From the NCBI GenBank assembly GCA_027186245.1, contig CP114486.1, forward strand, positions 2,790,001-2,854,000: a DNA stretch of 64,000 nucleotides, in the 5' to 3' direction. The notes under the pieces were generated by a model. That model saw nothing but the letters and a program-made list of their open reading frames with translations. It had not been told where the DNA came from and did not search any database. The position numbers and the translations under genes were made by a program. Source of the DNA: Coriaria nepalensis (Eukaryota > Streptophyta > Magnoliopsida > Cucurbitales > Coriariaceae). Shown piece after piece: positions 12,287 to 23,919 of this stretch (positions are counted from its first letter, which is position 1; each line of letters begins with the position of its first letter).

Positions 12287-13355
12287 ATGGACATTGAAGG
12301 TTCAAAGGTGCAACAAATTGTCAATAATACACCTCAAAATGAAGTTGATGGTGAAAAACAAGAGGAAGCTGTTATAAGATCAGAAAAGGTTGAAGAAAAT
12401 CGCATGCCTTCACCCCAACAAGAGGTCATTATAAACACTTATAACAGTCCTAATGTTATTTCAGTCACTTATATATGTTATTAACTAGTATGATAAAAAT
12501 TGAAATGGGATTCTTCTGTTTTTTTCTTTGTAGGCTGAGATCATGAAGAAAAAGTATGGAGGACTGTTACCAAGGAAACATCCATTGATATCCAAGGTCT
12601 AACTATACTTCAAAAGTTAAAATCCCTTTTTTTTTTTTTTTTTTCCATTTGAGATTCTAGTCTTTGTACCAAAATCTCGAGTTAAAAAAAAAAAAATTCC
12701 TTACAGGACCATGAACGTGCTTATTTCGATTCTGCGGATTGGGCTTTAGGAAAGGTACTGGGAAACCGGAATTCATATTCCCTCAACACTTCTGAAGGGA
12801 ACTAGTTTACAGTTTAAAATATCAGTCTTGATGGAATTCTTTTGATTTGACACAGCAAGGAGATCAAAAGCCCAAAGGACCCCTTGAAGCTCTCCGTCCA
12901 AAGTTGCAGGTAAGTAAGTTTTGTTTTTTACTAGATTGATTAAAACTATCATCACCATCTTAGTTCTATGAATCCTTAATCACTCATGGAAGAGGGAGGG
13001 AAAGCGTTATGTTCAACCGATTCCTCTCTTTTATCTTTCTTAATGGTTAAATTTCTCGACTTTTACTATGGATGACCGGACAACAGCCATCGCCACACCA
13101 GCAAGTGCGATCGAGGCGTTCGGCTTATGCTCCTGCTGATGGTGATGACGAACAAGGTACATGCTAGGGATCGTTTCATTTTTATTTTATTTTTTAATTA
13201 CTCTGATCCATAACTTTTATGCTTCGGAAACATATTGTTTAGTGATGTTTTCATTAATGACAGAAGAAAGTGGCAATATAGACCAGAGTCAGAGCTCACC
13301 TGACGATCAGACATGCTCGTCAGATGTCAGGAAAAATAGCGAAATAAAAATCTGA
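12287..13355 (+). CDS. Endosulfine / ARPP19-family PP2A regulator
   Basis: Six small exons: 12287-12424, 12534-12596, 12707-12754, 12856-12909, 13087-13156 and 13264-13355, phase-consistent, giving about 154 residues. The conserved core lies in exons 2-4: KYGGLLPRKHPLISKDHERA, then FDSADW (about residues 74-79), then ALGKQG. FDSADW is the plant form of the FDSGDY motif. In animals and yeast, phosphorylation of its serine turns the protein into an inhibitor of PP2A-B55. The flanks are acidic and low-complexity, as in the family. In plants the upstream kinase is unclear. The true start is the ATG at 12287, since the longer frame uses a GTG. Its position after NAP and CYP704B1 matches At1g69510 in Arabidopsis, from memory. 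Confidence 0.9.
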
Positions 13356-14327
13356 GTCCTTGTCGTACTCTTTTTTCTAAAGTTGGCTGCTAGAACCTCC
13401 ATAAAGGATATGACATTTGAGTCCTCTTCATGTATCTTATGACATTTGAGTCTTTACTGCCGCTGTATAACTTATAAGCTGTTGTTACACTCCTTCAAAC
13501 AATGTCCCAAATTCAGATGTCTGTTATACAGCAGTAATTTTTAGCATGGGTTTATACTTCTATTATCTTCACAACTCTTGGTGCATTAGAGGCATTTTGA
13601 GTATTTAGCAACAAATATAATTACTTTTTATGTCGTGCCTTTGTCATTTGAATTTTGTTCTAATATCAGGTAGCCAATTAAATTGAACTCACTGGTTTTT
13701 GTCACTTGAACTCAGCTTTAATGTTTGCAACTGGGTTTGAACTCATGTTTGATCAGGTTTTAGTCATAGTGAAAACAGAGTTCTTAAAAATATAGTTGGC
13801 GCTGAAAGTCAACAAAGAGACCGACCATTAAGAAAATACAAGACGGAACAGAGAAAAATTGTACAGATGAATATATTGAGGGAAAAAAAGAAAAGCAAAA
13901 AAAGCTCTTATGTGATGCATCCGACACATAACAAGACAAAAGAGATGAATCCGACATGTAGGTCATGTTGTGGAGAAGGGATATATTTGTGTAACACACA
14001 TCCAGTGGGGTAACAAGGTAATAGGAACTCAGTTTAACTCGTCCTCTCTGATTTGAGTTCCACCGTTGATAAAAACATGTAGTCCTGAATTCTCCTCATT
14101 GTGGGGTCCTAAAATGCTCTCTCCTAACTGTAGGACTTTTCTACAAACCCAAGATGCCTCGATATACGAACTGTCTTCTGACCCGACAACCTGGTGGATT
14201 CATCATAGTTAGAGCCCAATGAAAAGGGGGAAAACAAGTTGGAAGGGAGAAAATTTTCAGAGATTTTGACTGAAAGGGTTGATCTTGCTAACCAGAAGAG
14301 TTTAGTCTGTTTAGCCATCACCTAGCT
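13356..14327. other. Convergent 3' flanks of the endosulfine and KH genes
   Basis: This 972-bp spacer must contain both 3' UTRs, because the two genes converge here. Repeated phrases such as TGACATTTGAGTC (13410 and 13440) and TTTTAGTCATA are seen. No ORF with recognisable content. Confidence 0.5.
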
Positions 14328-16801
14328 TCAAACACTTCTACCACCATTCTGCAGTAAAAGAGGACAATAGAGATGAGTCGTTTCTTGGTTAGAGCCAAGT
14401 AAGAATACACCACAATAATTATTGTTTTATTGCCCCATTTGCTTCGATAGAAATTATTCAAATTGATGGCCATGAGAAACAAAAAAACTGCTTACCTCAG
14501 AAAGGCCAGAACTCATTTCACTTGAGCCATGTCTACCAGAGTGAGACAAGTGTTTCTGTCCATGACCTTGACTATTGCGGTTTCCATATCTCGGGCCATC
14601 AATCATGCCTTTGTAGAAGCTTCCATCTCTTTCAAAGTAATTGGCTCTTAAGGTTGTAGTAACTCGTAGAAGTGCACTGCTTGCAGCATCAAGTCCTCCT
14701 GTTATCTGATGGAGCCCAAAAAAAAAAATCATACAAAGAAAGTTCCTACACATTTCATCTGTTTAGACAAATAAATGAAAACAAAAGTCAGTCCTACCTG
14801 AACCATATCCTCATCCTCAGATGCGACAGTGGGAAGGTTATCCTTGGACAGAATGAGGATCTTTGCCCTTGTAGCGTTCCTCATCTCGGAAATTATAGAA
14901 CCTCCCTTCCCAATAAGGGATCCAGTATGTGAGCTTGGAACGAGGAGACGGGTCGTGATTAGATCACCACCTGATTCTCTCTCAACTTTTAAACTGCACC
15001 TCGGTTGCAAAAGCAGTGCTGCATTGATGGTTGGAGATGGATCTTCAAAGAACTGAGAGATTTAGTTTAAGGTCATAAAAAATATAAAGCACTTCATCTA
15101 ACAGTTGTTATCAACAATAAATCAATTGGGCGTCCAGTGCTATTTTGGATTAAAATTCAGCCTGAGCTCACAAGGAACATTTCAGACCCATATAATCTAA
15201 ATAAGGGCCCGTGATCAGAATGTTAAACCAAATTCCAGTTTCACCTGCTTACCCAAATGTACCCCAATATTTAAAATTCAAATTTTGAAACTGATTTGAG
15301 CCCACAAAACTCGTCGGTCGCCCCATATCAACAGTCTAGTTTACCTTACAATCTAACTAAAACAGCTAGTACAAATCCTAAAATGGTTTGAAAAATGTGG
15401 GGGGAGGGTGAGTGTCACCTCCTTGGCTGATACAAATATGATGCAGTCATCTCCTTCGGAGGCAGAGCTGTCAACTTTAATAGTGGCTCCTGATTCTTGT
15501 CTGATTTGCTTGATAACAACACCACTTTTTCCGATCACAGCTCCAACATTTTCAGATGGACAGACCAGACGAAGAGAAAATTCCTTTGCAGAAACTTCAT
15601 CCCTTTGAGAGGACCAGTAATCTGAATGTAGAGCTGATGCAGCGGCATTTGGATTCATGAAAAGTCCACCAGATTGATACATGTTGGATGAAGAAGTGAG
15701 GAGCAAATGCTGAGAACGAGATGGGTTTTCACGAAGACGAGATGCCAATAAATGCAGAGCATTTCTCACAGCCGAGGGCTCCCCTACAATCTGTTAAAAG
15801 AAAAAAAATTAGATTGTGAAGTCATTGATTCGCAAAAACCAACTCAGAACACTATGAAAGGCACAAAATTTACGTTCAGTCCTTAGAAAGAAGTGTGTTC
15901 AATTGAAACTATCTAGAAACTCCGTTGAATTTTAAGAAATTAATCTTTTGACATCTTCATTTGATAACAAGGAAAAGAGTAATATTAAGTTTCTAAGAAA
16001 TTTACATAGAAGATGTATTTTACAACATATGGATATTTCAACCCGAACGCTAGAACTTCATACATCAAGTATTAAACTTGTTCAAATTTTGTGCGAAAGA
16101 TGTTATTGCAAAATAAGTAAAACACTAGATAACATTTATAAAGTGAAATATCAATATATTATCATTAACGGATGATTCAATATTTTAAAATGTAATCAAT
16201 GATAACCAACTATTACCAGGAGAAGCTCATCAGACCTCAAAGCACAAAGAGGCATATACTCATCTCTTATAACCCGAACTTGAGCATGAGTCTCAGTACG
16301 AATATTCTGAATCACCTGTCCACCTTTCCCAATGACACATCCAATCTGATCAGAGGGCACAAGCATTCTAACAACAACTTCTTGCACATCTTCAGATTCC
16401 TCTCCATCAGCTTGAATCTGCTCCTCAGCAACAATCCCATCATGCACCCTAAACAAAGCATCTTGTGCAGGCGAAATAAACTCGCCCGTCTCTTCAAGGA
16501 TATTACTTTCCTCAGAATTACTGTATATAGTGACTACACGTTCTTCACATCCCATAAGAGTCTCCCCAATTCTAATGTTCGATTTAGTCTCGGACCTTAA
16601 CTGTTTTACTATCTCACCGCCTTTTCCGATAATGCTTCCAATTCTTCTGACAGGACACAAATAACGGTACACTGTGTCTTCTGAACCAATTGTGTTCTGG
16701 TTTGTGTCTTCTCCTGGATTTCTTCTTTTACTTCCTCCACTTCCGGGACTATCCAATTGGAAATTGGATCTCTTGCCATAGTCATTTGTATGGCCAGCCA
16801 T
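14328..16801 (-). CDS. RNA-binding protein with four KH domains (At1g14170 / At4g18375 type)
   Basis: Five coding exons read leftward: 16801-16217, 15790-15419, 15052-14798, 14705-14496 and a short last exon 14348-14328 encoding NGGRSV and stop, giving about 480 residues. Four KH domains each carry a GxxG loop: IGSIIGKGGE (near residue 58), IGCVIGKGGQ (158), VGAVIGKSGV (283) and TGSLIGKGGS (367). The N-terminus is basic and serine/glycine-rich. The linker between KH2 and KH3 is Ser/Asn-rich. The tail is rich in Gly, Ser, His and Arg, as in RNA-binding proteins. HEN4/FLK-like KH proteins act in the nucleus on pre-mRNA processing. Larger relatives (HEN4, RCF3) have a fifth KH domain, and none is visible downstream. 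The last exon is the weakest part, chosen for its TTTTACTGCAG acceptor. Confidence 0.9.
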
Positions 16802-17700
16802 TTCTAATTAGGAGACTATTTCTCCCCTGTCAAAATAACCCAAAACTAGAAGTGAACAAAAACCACAGTTATAGGATAGAATTTTGTCATTGATGTCTAC
16901 TGGGATAGTTCATTTATATTATAAAAATTTAAAACTTTGCTTTTCCAGGACTTCCAACTTTAAGTAATTTGAAAGTGATCAGAAATCGAAGATTTTGGCA
17001 GGTTAAAGCTTTTCTTACAGTCAACAGCAAGTGTTCATCTAACATCTCATAAACAACTTCTCCTCTAATGCCACCTAAACAACTTAGAGAAAAATGAGCA
17101 TTGGTTCTAGGGTTTCTGGGAAATTCAAAACCAATTCCAATAACTTTCTTGTTCAAATTAGATTCCTAAACATTTCCGTGCAATGACTCCATATAGTTTG
17201 CTTTCACATCGATTACACTCAGTAGGACTCCATAGTTTGCTTTCACATAGATTACACTCAGTAGGAAAACATGAACAGTCATGAAACTCCAGAAAATATA
17301 TTAACAGAGAGCAGCAAACCCTACGCCAATTCCATTGCAGCAGTAAATCAAAGTTGAAGCAAGCACAAAAACCAGACCAACTTAAACAGATACTTCCATT
17401 AAAAAAACAGAGTAACCAAAGCAACAGTTACCGACTACAGACGAAGGTAAGGAAAGGTCAACGCAAGGAACATTAAAATCTGACCAGAATCAGCAGGTTT
17501 AGAAAAACAGTTCAAAATTCATAGAGAGCGTACAAAGTTCGACTAAAGGATTAAACAATGCGAAGCTTAAAGCTTTGAAGATGAAGAAAAGCTTACCTGG
17601 TACAAAAGTGTGATTTAGCAGACAGAAGAGAATTTTGAGGGAGAGAGACCAAAGGGATCTCAGCTTTGCTAGTTAGCTTCTTCGCTTGTGATATTTGGGC
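16802..17700 (-). other. 5' UTR with a leader intron of the KH gene
   Basis: A leader exon ends at 17597 (ACCAG followed by gtaagc) and the second leader exon starts at 16826 after TTTTGACAG, giving a 770-nt UTR intron. The intron includes a tandem duplication of about 40 bp (17185-17264). ORFs inside it have no recognisable content. Confidence 0.6.
17185..17264. repeat. Tandem duplication of about 40 bp
   Basis: The unit GACTCCATA...GTTTGCTTTCACAT.GATTACACTCAGTAG occurs twice head to tail (17185-17225 and 17226-17264). The copies differ by a 2-3 base indel and one substitution. It lies in the leader intron of the KH gene. Confidence 0.85.
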
Positions 17701-17891
17701 CTTTTCTATTTTTCTGAAATTAACTAATTTAGAAACTAAAATTTTATATTATAATAAAAAATAAATTAAAATATCTTTTTAGTATATACTAATTTTTAAA
17801 ATTTTTCTATTTGGAAAAAATAAAAATCTCTATGCTCTGCCATCCACTTCTAAAATGTTCAGTAACAGAGTGAAGGAGAAGCGGAGAGACG
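17701..17891. promoter_or_regulatory. Short divergent intergenic region shared by the KH and methyltransferase genes
   Basis: Fewer than about 200 bp separate the leftward KH leader from the rightward methyltransferase start codon at 17892. The middle is AT-rich. Such head-to-head spacing suggests a shared bidirectional promoter. Actual transcription starts are not visible in the sequence. Confidence 0.5.
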
Positions 17892-19708
17892 ATGCTAAAC
17901 TTAAACCCATTCAGTTCAATCAAGCTCCATACTATCACGGGTGGCTGTAATTCTTCTGAAACTCCAATTATTAAATTCAATCCTCATATCGATCCTCAAC
18001 GGGAAGATGCTAGCTTTGAAGAAGCACCAAAAGGAACCGACACGACGTCGCCTCAACTTCCGAGTTTGTTTTGCCGCAGCAATCGACCGTGCTTATGTGG
18101 AAGAAGGCGTTTCATTCAATCATCGACGGCATCCATGGCTTCTCTGCTTCAAATCTGCTCCTCTTATGCTTTCGCATCAGATTCTCGATACACTGTGCGT
18201 TACGTATCTATCCCCTCTCTAAATCTCCTAAAAGAAATTCCTCATGAAAAACTGAATTTGTTGATTATGTCGAATTTCTGTAACAATGCGGTCACTTTTG
18301 AGTAACTTTGAATGAAGAATTTTAAGTAGGGGAACCTCTGTAATGCAAGCAGCTAACATAGCTTATAGTAGAGTTCGCTAGCACATTCTTCATTCCCTTA
18401 TAAAACCACTGAATTGATCTCCATTTCCCGAAATTATGTCTTGTTTGCTTTCTGCTTCAAGTTAGTGAAATTTCATTGTCCCTTTTACCCATTTCATATG
18501 AGCTTACTTTAATAACTTCACACGATAATAGAATATGACATTCTTAACATGTAACATGATAGGGATAGCTTTACTTTCCTATTCATTATCACAAGACGTT
18601 ATGCCTCTTTCCTAACAAATTTAAGATTGAGGAGTGGAGTCTCAGATCTTTTGCTTACACCACGTATATTGAAATCTTGCAAGCATTGCCGTCTATTGAG
18701 CTACCTCGGTTTTAGACCATTAGATTGAAATTTTTTTTATACAGGCTATGCTGAACAAGGTTCACCCTCCAAGACCAGACTGGTACGAGGAGTTCTATGC
18801 ATTGGTTTTGGATTCAAGCATGGACTCTTATGAAGCAGAGGTTGCAAAATATAAGTCCCAAATCTTTGCCAATTTGAGGGGAAGATCTCCTCTGAAGGTG
18901 TTGGAGATCGGTATCGGCTCGGGCCCTAACCTCAAATACTATGGTGGGTCCCCTGATGTTCAAGTTTATGGGGTTGACCCAAACAAAAAGATGGAAAAAT
19001 ATGCTCGAATAGCCGCAATTGCAGCTGGCTTGCCGCCTCAAAACTTCGAATTCAGACAAGCAGTATGTATTAGGTTTAAATTTTTACTTGCAAGATGAAA
19101 TGAATAAAATCTCTAGATTTAGACTTATTTTATTTTTATCCAGGTCGGTGAAGCTATACCAATGGATGATGCTTCTGTTGATGCTGTTGTGGGAACACTT
19201 GTACTGTGTTCTGTTAAAGATGTTAATTTGACATTACAAGGTACTATTATCAAGTTTCCATTTTTTGTTCATAGTAAGTGGATAAAACTCTGTAATCTCC
19301 TTCCATTAAAGATTAACATAATAAACCGTCCGGATTTTTCAGAGGTGAAGAGAGTTTTGAGGCCTGGAGGGCTGTACCTATTTGTGGAACATGTTGCAGC
19401 AAAAGGTAACTTACCAGTCAATTTAATTTCATAAATACATATGAATAGTAAATGATCACTTTCTTTCTTAGATATGCTACTGTTTTGGAATTGTAGATGG
19501 AACGAGCCTCAGATTGATCCAAAATGTTCTAGATCCATTACAGCAGATAGTTGCGGATGGATGCCATCTAACCCGGGAAACAAGCAAGGATATAACTCAA
19601 GCCGGGTTTTCTAGTGTTGATATGGGAATGGTCTTCTTGTCTAATGCATTTTTCATTAATCCACAAGTGTATGGAATAGCCTTAAAAGGTGACAAGGAGG
19701 AGAAATGA
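17892..19708 (+). CDS. Plastid-targeted SAM-dependent methyltransferase (METTL7-like, At1g69526 type)
   Basis: Five exons: 17892-18194, 18745-19062, 19144-19240, 19343-19405 and 19497-19708, phase-consistent, about 330 residues. Exon 1 encodes an N-terminal extension of about 100 residues rich in Ser, Thr and Arg (...CLCGRRRFIQSSTASMA), consistent with a chloroplast transit peptide. The methyltransferase domain starts in exon 2 (LNKVHPPRPDWYEEFYALVL). It has motif I VLEIGIGSGPN, the acidic VYGVDPN end of strand 2, the strand-4 region VDAVVGTLVLCSV and the post-motif RVLRPGGLYLFVEHVAA. These match the family that includes human METTL7A/B (thiol methyltransferases). The plant substrate is unknown to me. 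In Arabidopsis, similar genes sit between the endosulfine and EXPA1 genes, from memory. Confidence 0.87.
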
Positions 19709-19821
19709 AGTTATGCCCTTTCTTCTCCAATACGTAACAACATGACATTAATGTTACAATAGAAAGCGGTTTTCAAATGGCTGTAAAATAATATTCAAAT
19801 ATTACATGGCCCTGTACTTTG

Positions 19822-19938
19822 GGGTTTAGACCTTTTGGTTAGAGTCCGGCCTTTTTGGTTTCTGGGCCATAAGAAACAACCCCAGTAACCAGATTGAAGG
19901 GTTTGGACCTTTTGGTTAGAGTCCGGCCTTTTTGGTTT
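19822..19938. repeat. Two copies of a 40-bp unit, 77 bp apart
   Basis: GGGTTT.GACCTTTTGGTT followed by AGAGTCCGGCCTTTTTGGTT appears at 19822-19861 and again at 19899-19938 with a single difference. The location is just 3' of the methyltransferase gene. It looks like a local duplication. No function is evident. Confidence 0.85.
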
Positions 19939-20879
19939 TCTCTCTTTCAAGTCTAGATTGAAGGGCTGTTGTTTTTGGATCGTATCAGCCCATGAGAAGT
20001 TAAGACATAGAAACCTTAAAACGAGACAAAATAAAAAGAAGGTTCAAATATCTTTTACAAACTGGGTACTGACGTAAAATGTTACTGGATTTGTTTTAAG
20101 CCTCTTCTGCCCAAATGCATACACTGAACCATGCCATTTTCTCATATGATCGATCCAAACAAAACTCTCTTTGATATTTTGCCATATTACCTCCCCTCAC
20201 CCACATGACCCTCTGTTTTCTTCACCTGTTATAGCCAAGCTCTACAGATATTATTATTATTTTTTAATGGTGTTCAGTTAAGATCCTTATAAGAATATAT
20301 TCATATTTTAAAATAATTTTTATATGAATTTTAATCTTTACTTGAATCTGGGATTCGATCCCTCATTTTTCTCGTTGACGAGTGATATATGTAGCAAGTA
20401 CATAGTGAAGGGCTGTTAAATGATAGCTTAAATGATAATAACAAGTGACTTACGAGATGAGCGTTTATCATCGAAAATATAAGTTTATAGAAAAGGACGA
20501 GGAAAGATGAGTCAGTTTCAGGTCATTGTAATTTGTACGCCTCTACACATGCCGCCATGTGAATTGCACATCAAGATTTGGTCCTTTCTTTTGCACTTGC
20601 TTACATAAAGCGATGTGTCACACATGTACTACTCTTTTTGCACTGTGGAGTTGCATCAAGAGAATCAAAGCAACTATCAAACCAGAGGCCAATTTGATCA
20701 AGTTCTACAACTTGTGTACTAAATATATGACTTGAGCTTTACTCAACCATCACAACTTCTTTTTCCTCCTCTAGCTATGAAAATTGAAATTCCATGAAAA
20801 AGGAAATAGAGTAAATCTTTTTAGGGCGGCTATCCCCACGTTCGTGTAGATAATTTGTCAGAAAAACTTTAGACAAAAT

Positions 20880-21037
20880 CACATTGTACGCTTGCAACAT
20901 CGGAAACTACTTGGATGGTTCATGCTGAAGATGATATCTTTCTTAATCATTAGCACGCTCACATTGTACGCTTGCAACATCGGAAACTACTTGGATGGTT
21001 CATGCCGAAGATGATGTCTTTCTTAATCATTAGCACT
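20880..21037. repeat. Tandem duplication with an 80-bp period
   Basis: The unit beginning CACATTGTACGCTTGCAACA and ending CTTAATCATTAGCAC occurs at 20880-20959 and 20960-21037. The copies differ at only a few positions (TGCTGAAGATGATATC versus TGCCGAAGATGATGTC), so the duplication is fairly recent. Confidence 0.9.
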
Positions 21038-23181
21038 CTTGGATGGAACACTGATGGGTGCATGCTTAAGTACAAGTGCAAAGATCGAGGTTCTAATTCT
21101 TGACATTCTCATTTTCTATCAATTTGCTGCCACGAAAAACAATGCATGCAATTTGTAATTAGTTCGATCTAATGCTCTTACTCTAGCAACGTAGAAGCAT
21201 CTCTTAACATTTTCTGCATGTGGCAGACGGAAGAGCAAGAGTAGTATATATCACATATTTACACTCTTATCATATTACTCACACATGCATCCTTATCTAA
21301 AAATACATGTACGTGAATGAATGATATAAAAGTAAAGATAATAGGAGATAAATATGTGAAAGAGACTGGCTACTTTGGAACGGTTGATAAATAGTAACCT
21401 TAGCTACGGATACATGATACAGAGGTTGGACACATTGCATAGCTTCAGACAGCATGTTGTTACATCACCCTTATCGATAAGCTGACCGACATTTTGAAAA
21501 AGACAATGTCCGAATGACCAATCATATTCTAAAACCAAAAGAAGGATATATATCTAAGATCCTGATTGCCATTAGTATCATCCTTTGACATATATATGTA
21601 CATATGTTGACAAACTGAACATGCATGTCTCCATACATTTCCATTTAAGTGGGATTTTGCTTTGCCTTTTTCCTTTATTTTCTTGGGTTATTTTAAGTAT
21701 GGACGTCACAAAGATTCGGTACCTAGCTTTTTCATCATGATATATTATTTAGGTAAAATTATAACATTTAAAATAATTTAATTAATTAACTATTGGTTGT
21801 GGATTTAAATAAATATAAATTCAATTTTATATAGTTTGATTTATATAAATTTATCATTATATAATTTTTTTTGTAAATTTTTAGTTTATATATAATTCAA
21901 ATAGACTTTTTAACTTATATGATCATTTTTTTCTATTATTCTTGTATTTTTAATTATTTTCTAGATTGTTATATCTCCAGTTTTTTTTTTTTCAATTAGA
22001 TCCAAATCTTCACGAATAAAAACTGGATCGATTGAATCGATCCGATCGTATTTCTCATGAAGAATCAGGTAGATTTGATTTGGATACCCAATAAATAAAT
22101 TATATCATTTGATTTTGATCGATTTTTTTTTAAAGAAATCGGATTGAGTTTCTTTATATCAAATTTTTAACTTAAAAAAAAAAACGTAAAATTGGATTAT
22201 AAAATATAAAAAAAAAATAATAAATGAAATAATAATAAAAATAAAATTTTTTCCGAGCCAAATCATATTAAAAATGATTAGATGACTAAAATTTTTTATT
22301 TAAATTATACATAGACTTAAAAAATTATGAAGAAATGACACAAAGACATTTATATACATTAAAAAATGAATTTACCTTTTAAATAAATAAAAATATTTTT
22401 GTAATTCAAAATATAATAATAAAAAAATAAAACGTCAAAAAAGTAAGATATTAATTATTTAATACTCATATCAATCAACAATAAATGCGGAATAAAGACT
22501 CCATAATTAAAATATATAAAGTATGAAAATAATAAGACCTACTATACAAATACGGTAAATGTATAATGTACTGTAATGGGAATTATTAGTTACTTATTAC
22601 TTTTCGTACCTGCCTACAAAATATGGTAAAATTATGGACAAGAAAAACTAATTGTATAGTGGAAAATTTGTGGGCTACGGGACGAGACATAACATGCCTC
22701 CCATGTGTGGGAGGGACCATGAAATTTGCTTTTTGTCCATCTCCATGGAAGTCACGGACCTCACGGTCGGAAAGAGCAGTAGCTTAAGCATGTAACTCGT
22801 TGGTTGCAACATGTAAGATTCTTGCTAAGCAACTAATTTAACAGTTTTTATTATTATTATTATTATTAATTTTTTTATTTTTTATTTTGTGGCCAACTAA
22901 TTAAATATCCTGATTAATAAAATTGGAGAATTGGTTCTTAAGTTTGGAATTAGAAGCCTAGAACTTTCATGGGGCTGCAAGATTTTATTACCTTGCAAGG
23001 ATCTAATTATGACAATTTAGTAATTGGGGTGGTCAAAACAAGAATCTAGAGAAGATTTAAGAAATAATTGTTAATTAATGTATTTTGTAACTTTGGATAA
23101 ATGGCAGACAGAAGACAAAGACCTTTTTGAAAAAAAGGGTTTATCCATTTTAGAAGTTGATATCCATCCATGTAATAATCA

Positions 23182-23802
23182 CTTAAACTATTCCTATGTT
23201 AGATATAGCCCCCCTTCAACTACTAGAATTTATAAATTCCATCCTTAAACTATTGTTAAATTATATAATAACCCCATCTACGGTTGTTTCCAGTGACATG
23301 CGATTCTCACGTGATTTTTTAAAAATATTTGGACAAAAATGCCCCTAAACATTTGGTTCCATATTTTTTTTGCGTGGGTTATGGGTTATTGATTGTGTTG
23401 GGTGGGCTATGGGTTATATTGAATAATATTATTTAGTTTTCAACTTAAAAACAATAATTTAGTTTATTAAAAAAGTAAGAATTAAAATTAAGCAATTTGA
23501 CTGAACCTCCTTCTTCATCAAAATGGTCCAAATCCTAATTAACTCTACTCTCCCTATTTTACCACTGCACCGGAAACCACCACCGGAGCCACGACATCTA
23601 TCTTCGGTAAGCCACCGTTTACCCTCTCTCTCTATCAAGTCGTCTTTCCTTTACTCCCTCTTCACCGTCTCTGAAATATGATTGAAGGAGAGATCCATTG
23701 ATAGAAGGAGGCAGCCAAGGTCTATTCCACTTATGACGGTAAGAAATGAAGACTTGAAAAGACCTTAGCTCCCACATCCTGCAAAATTGCAAATTAGAAA
23801 AA
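23182..23802 (+). repeat. Left terminal inverted repeat of the MULE
   Basis: Runs from TTAAACTATTCCTATG to ...GCAAATTAGAAAA and pairs with 25701-26346. Contains CT-rich and CCACCGGAG segments that are shared with a small relative at 43658-44533. The outermost bases found on the right arm are missing here. Confidence 0.88.
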
Positions 23803-23919
23803 ATTGAAAACCAGGAACTCGAGAGGGACTGTTTATATTTTTATGATTCTTTCTCTTTCTCCAGGACACACTTTTTGCGGAGTTTGTTCTTACCCATATT
23901 ATTGGATGTAGGGTGAGGC

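Larger units (their letters stand above)
19709..23181. other. Intergenic region with tandem repeats
   Basis: About 3.5 kb without a supported gene. It holds two small tandem duplications listed separately, an AT-rich stretch (21740-22560) and a hairpin-like CCTCCCATGTGTGGGAGG near 22698. There are no ORFs of note on either strand. Confidence 0.6.

Noticed and set aside
16199..16600. 133-residue plus-strand ORF
   Set aside because: Antisense shadow of the first KH exon, which has clear domain content.
20341..20370. tRNA-like B-box (GGGATTCGATCCC)
   Set aside because: No A-box, no cloverleaf around it; flanks are AT-rich.
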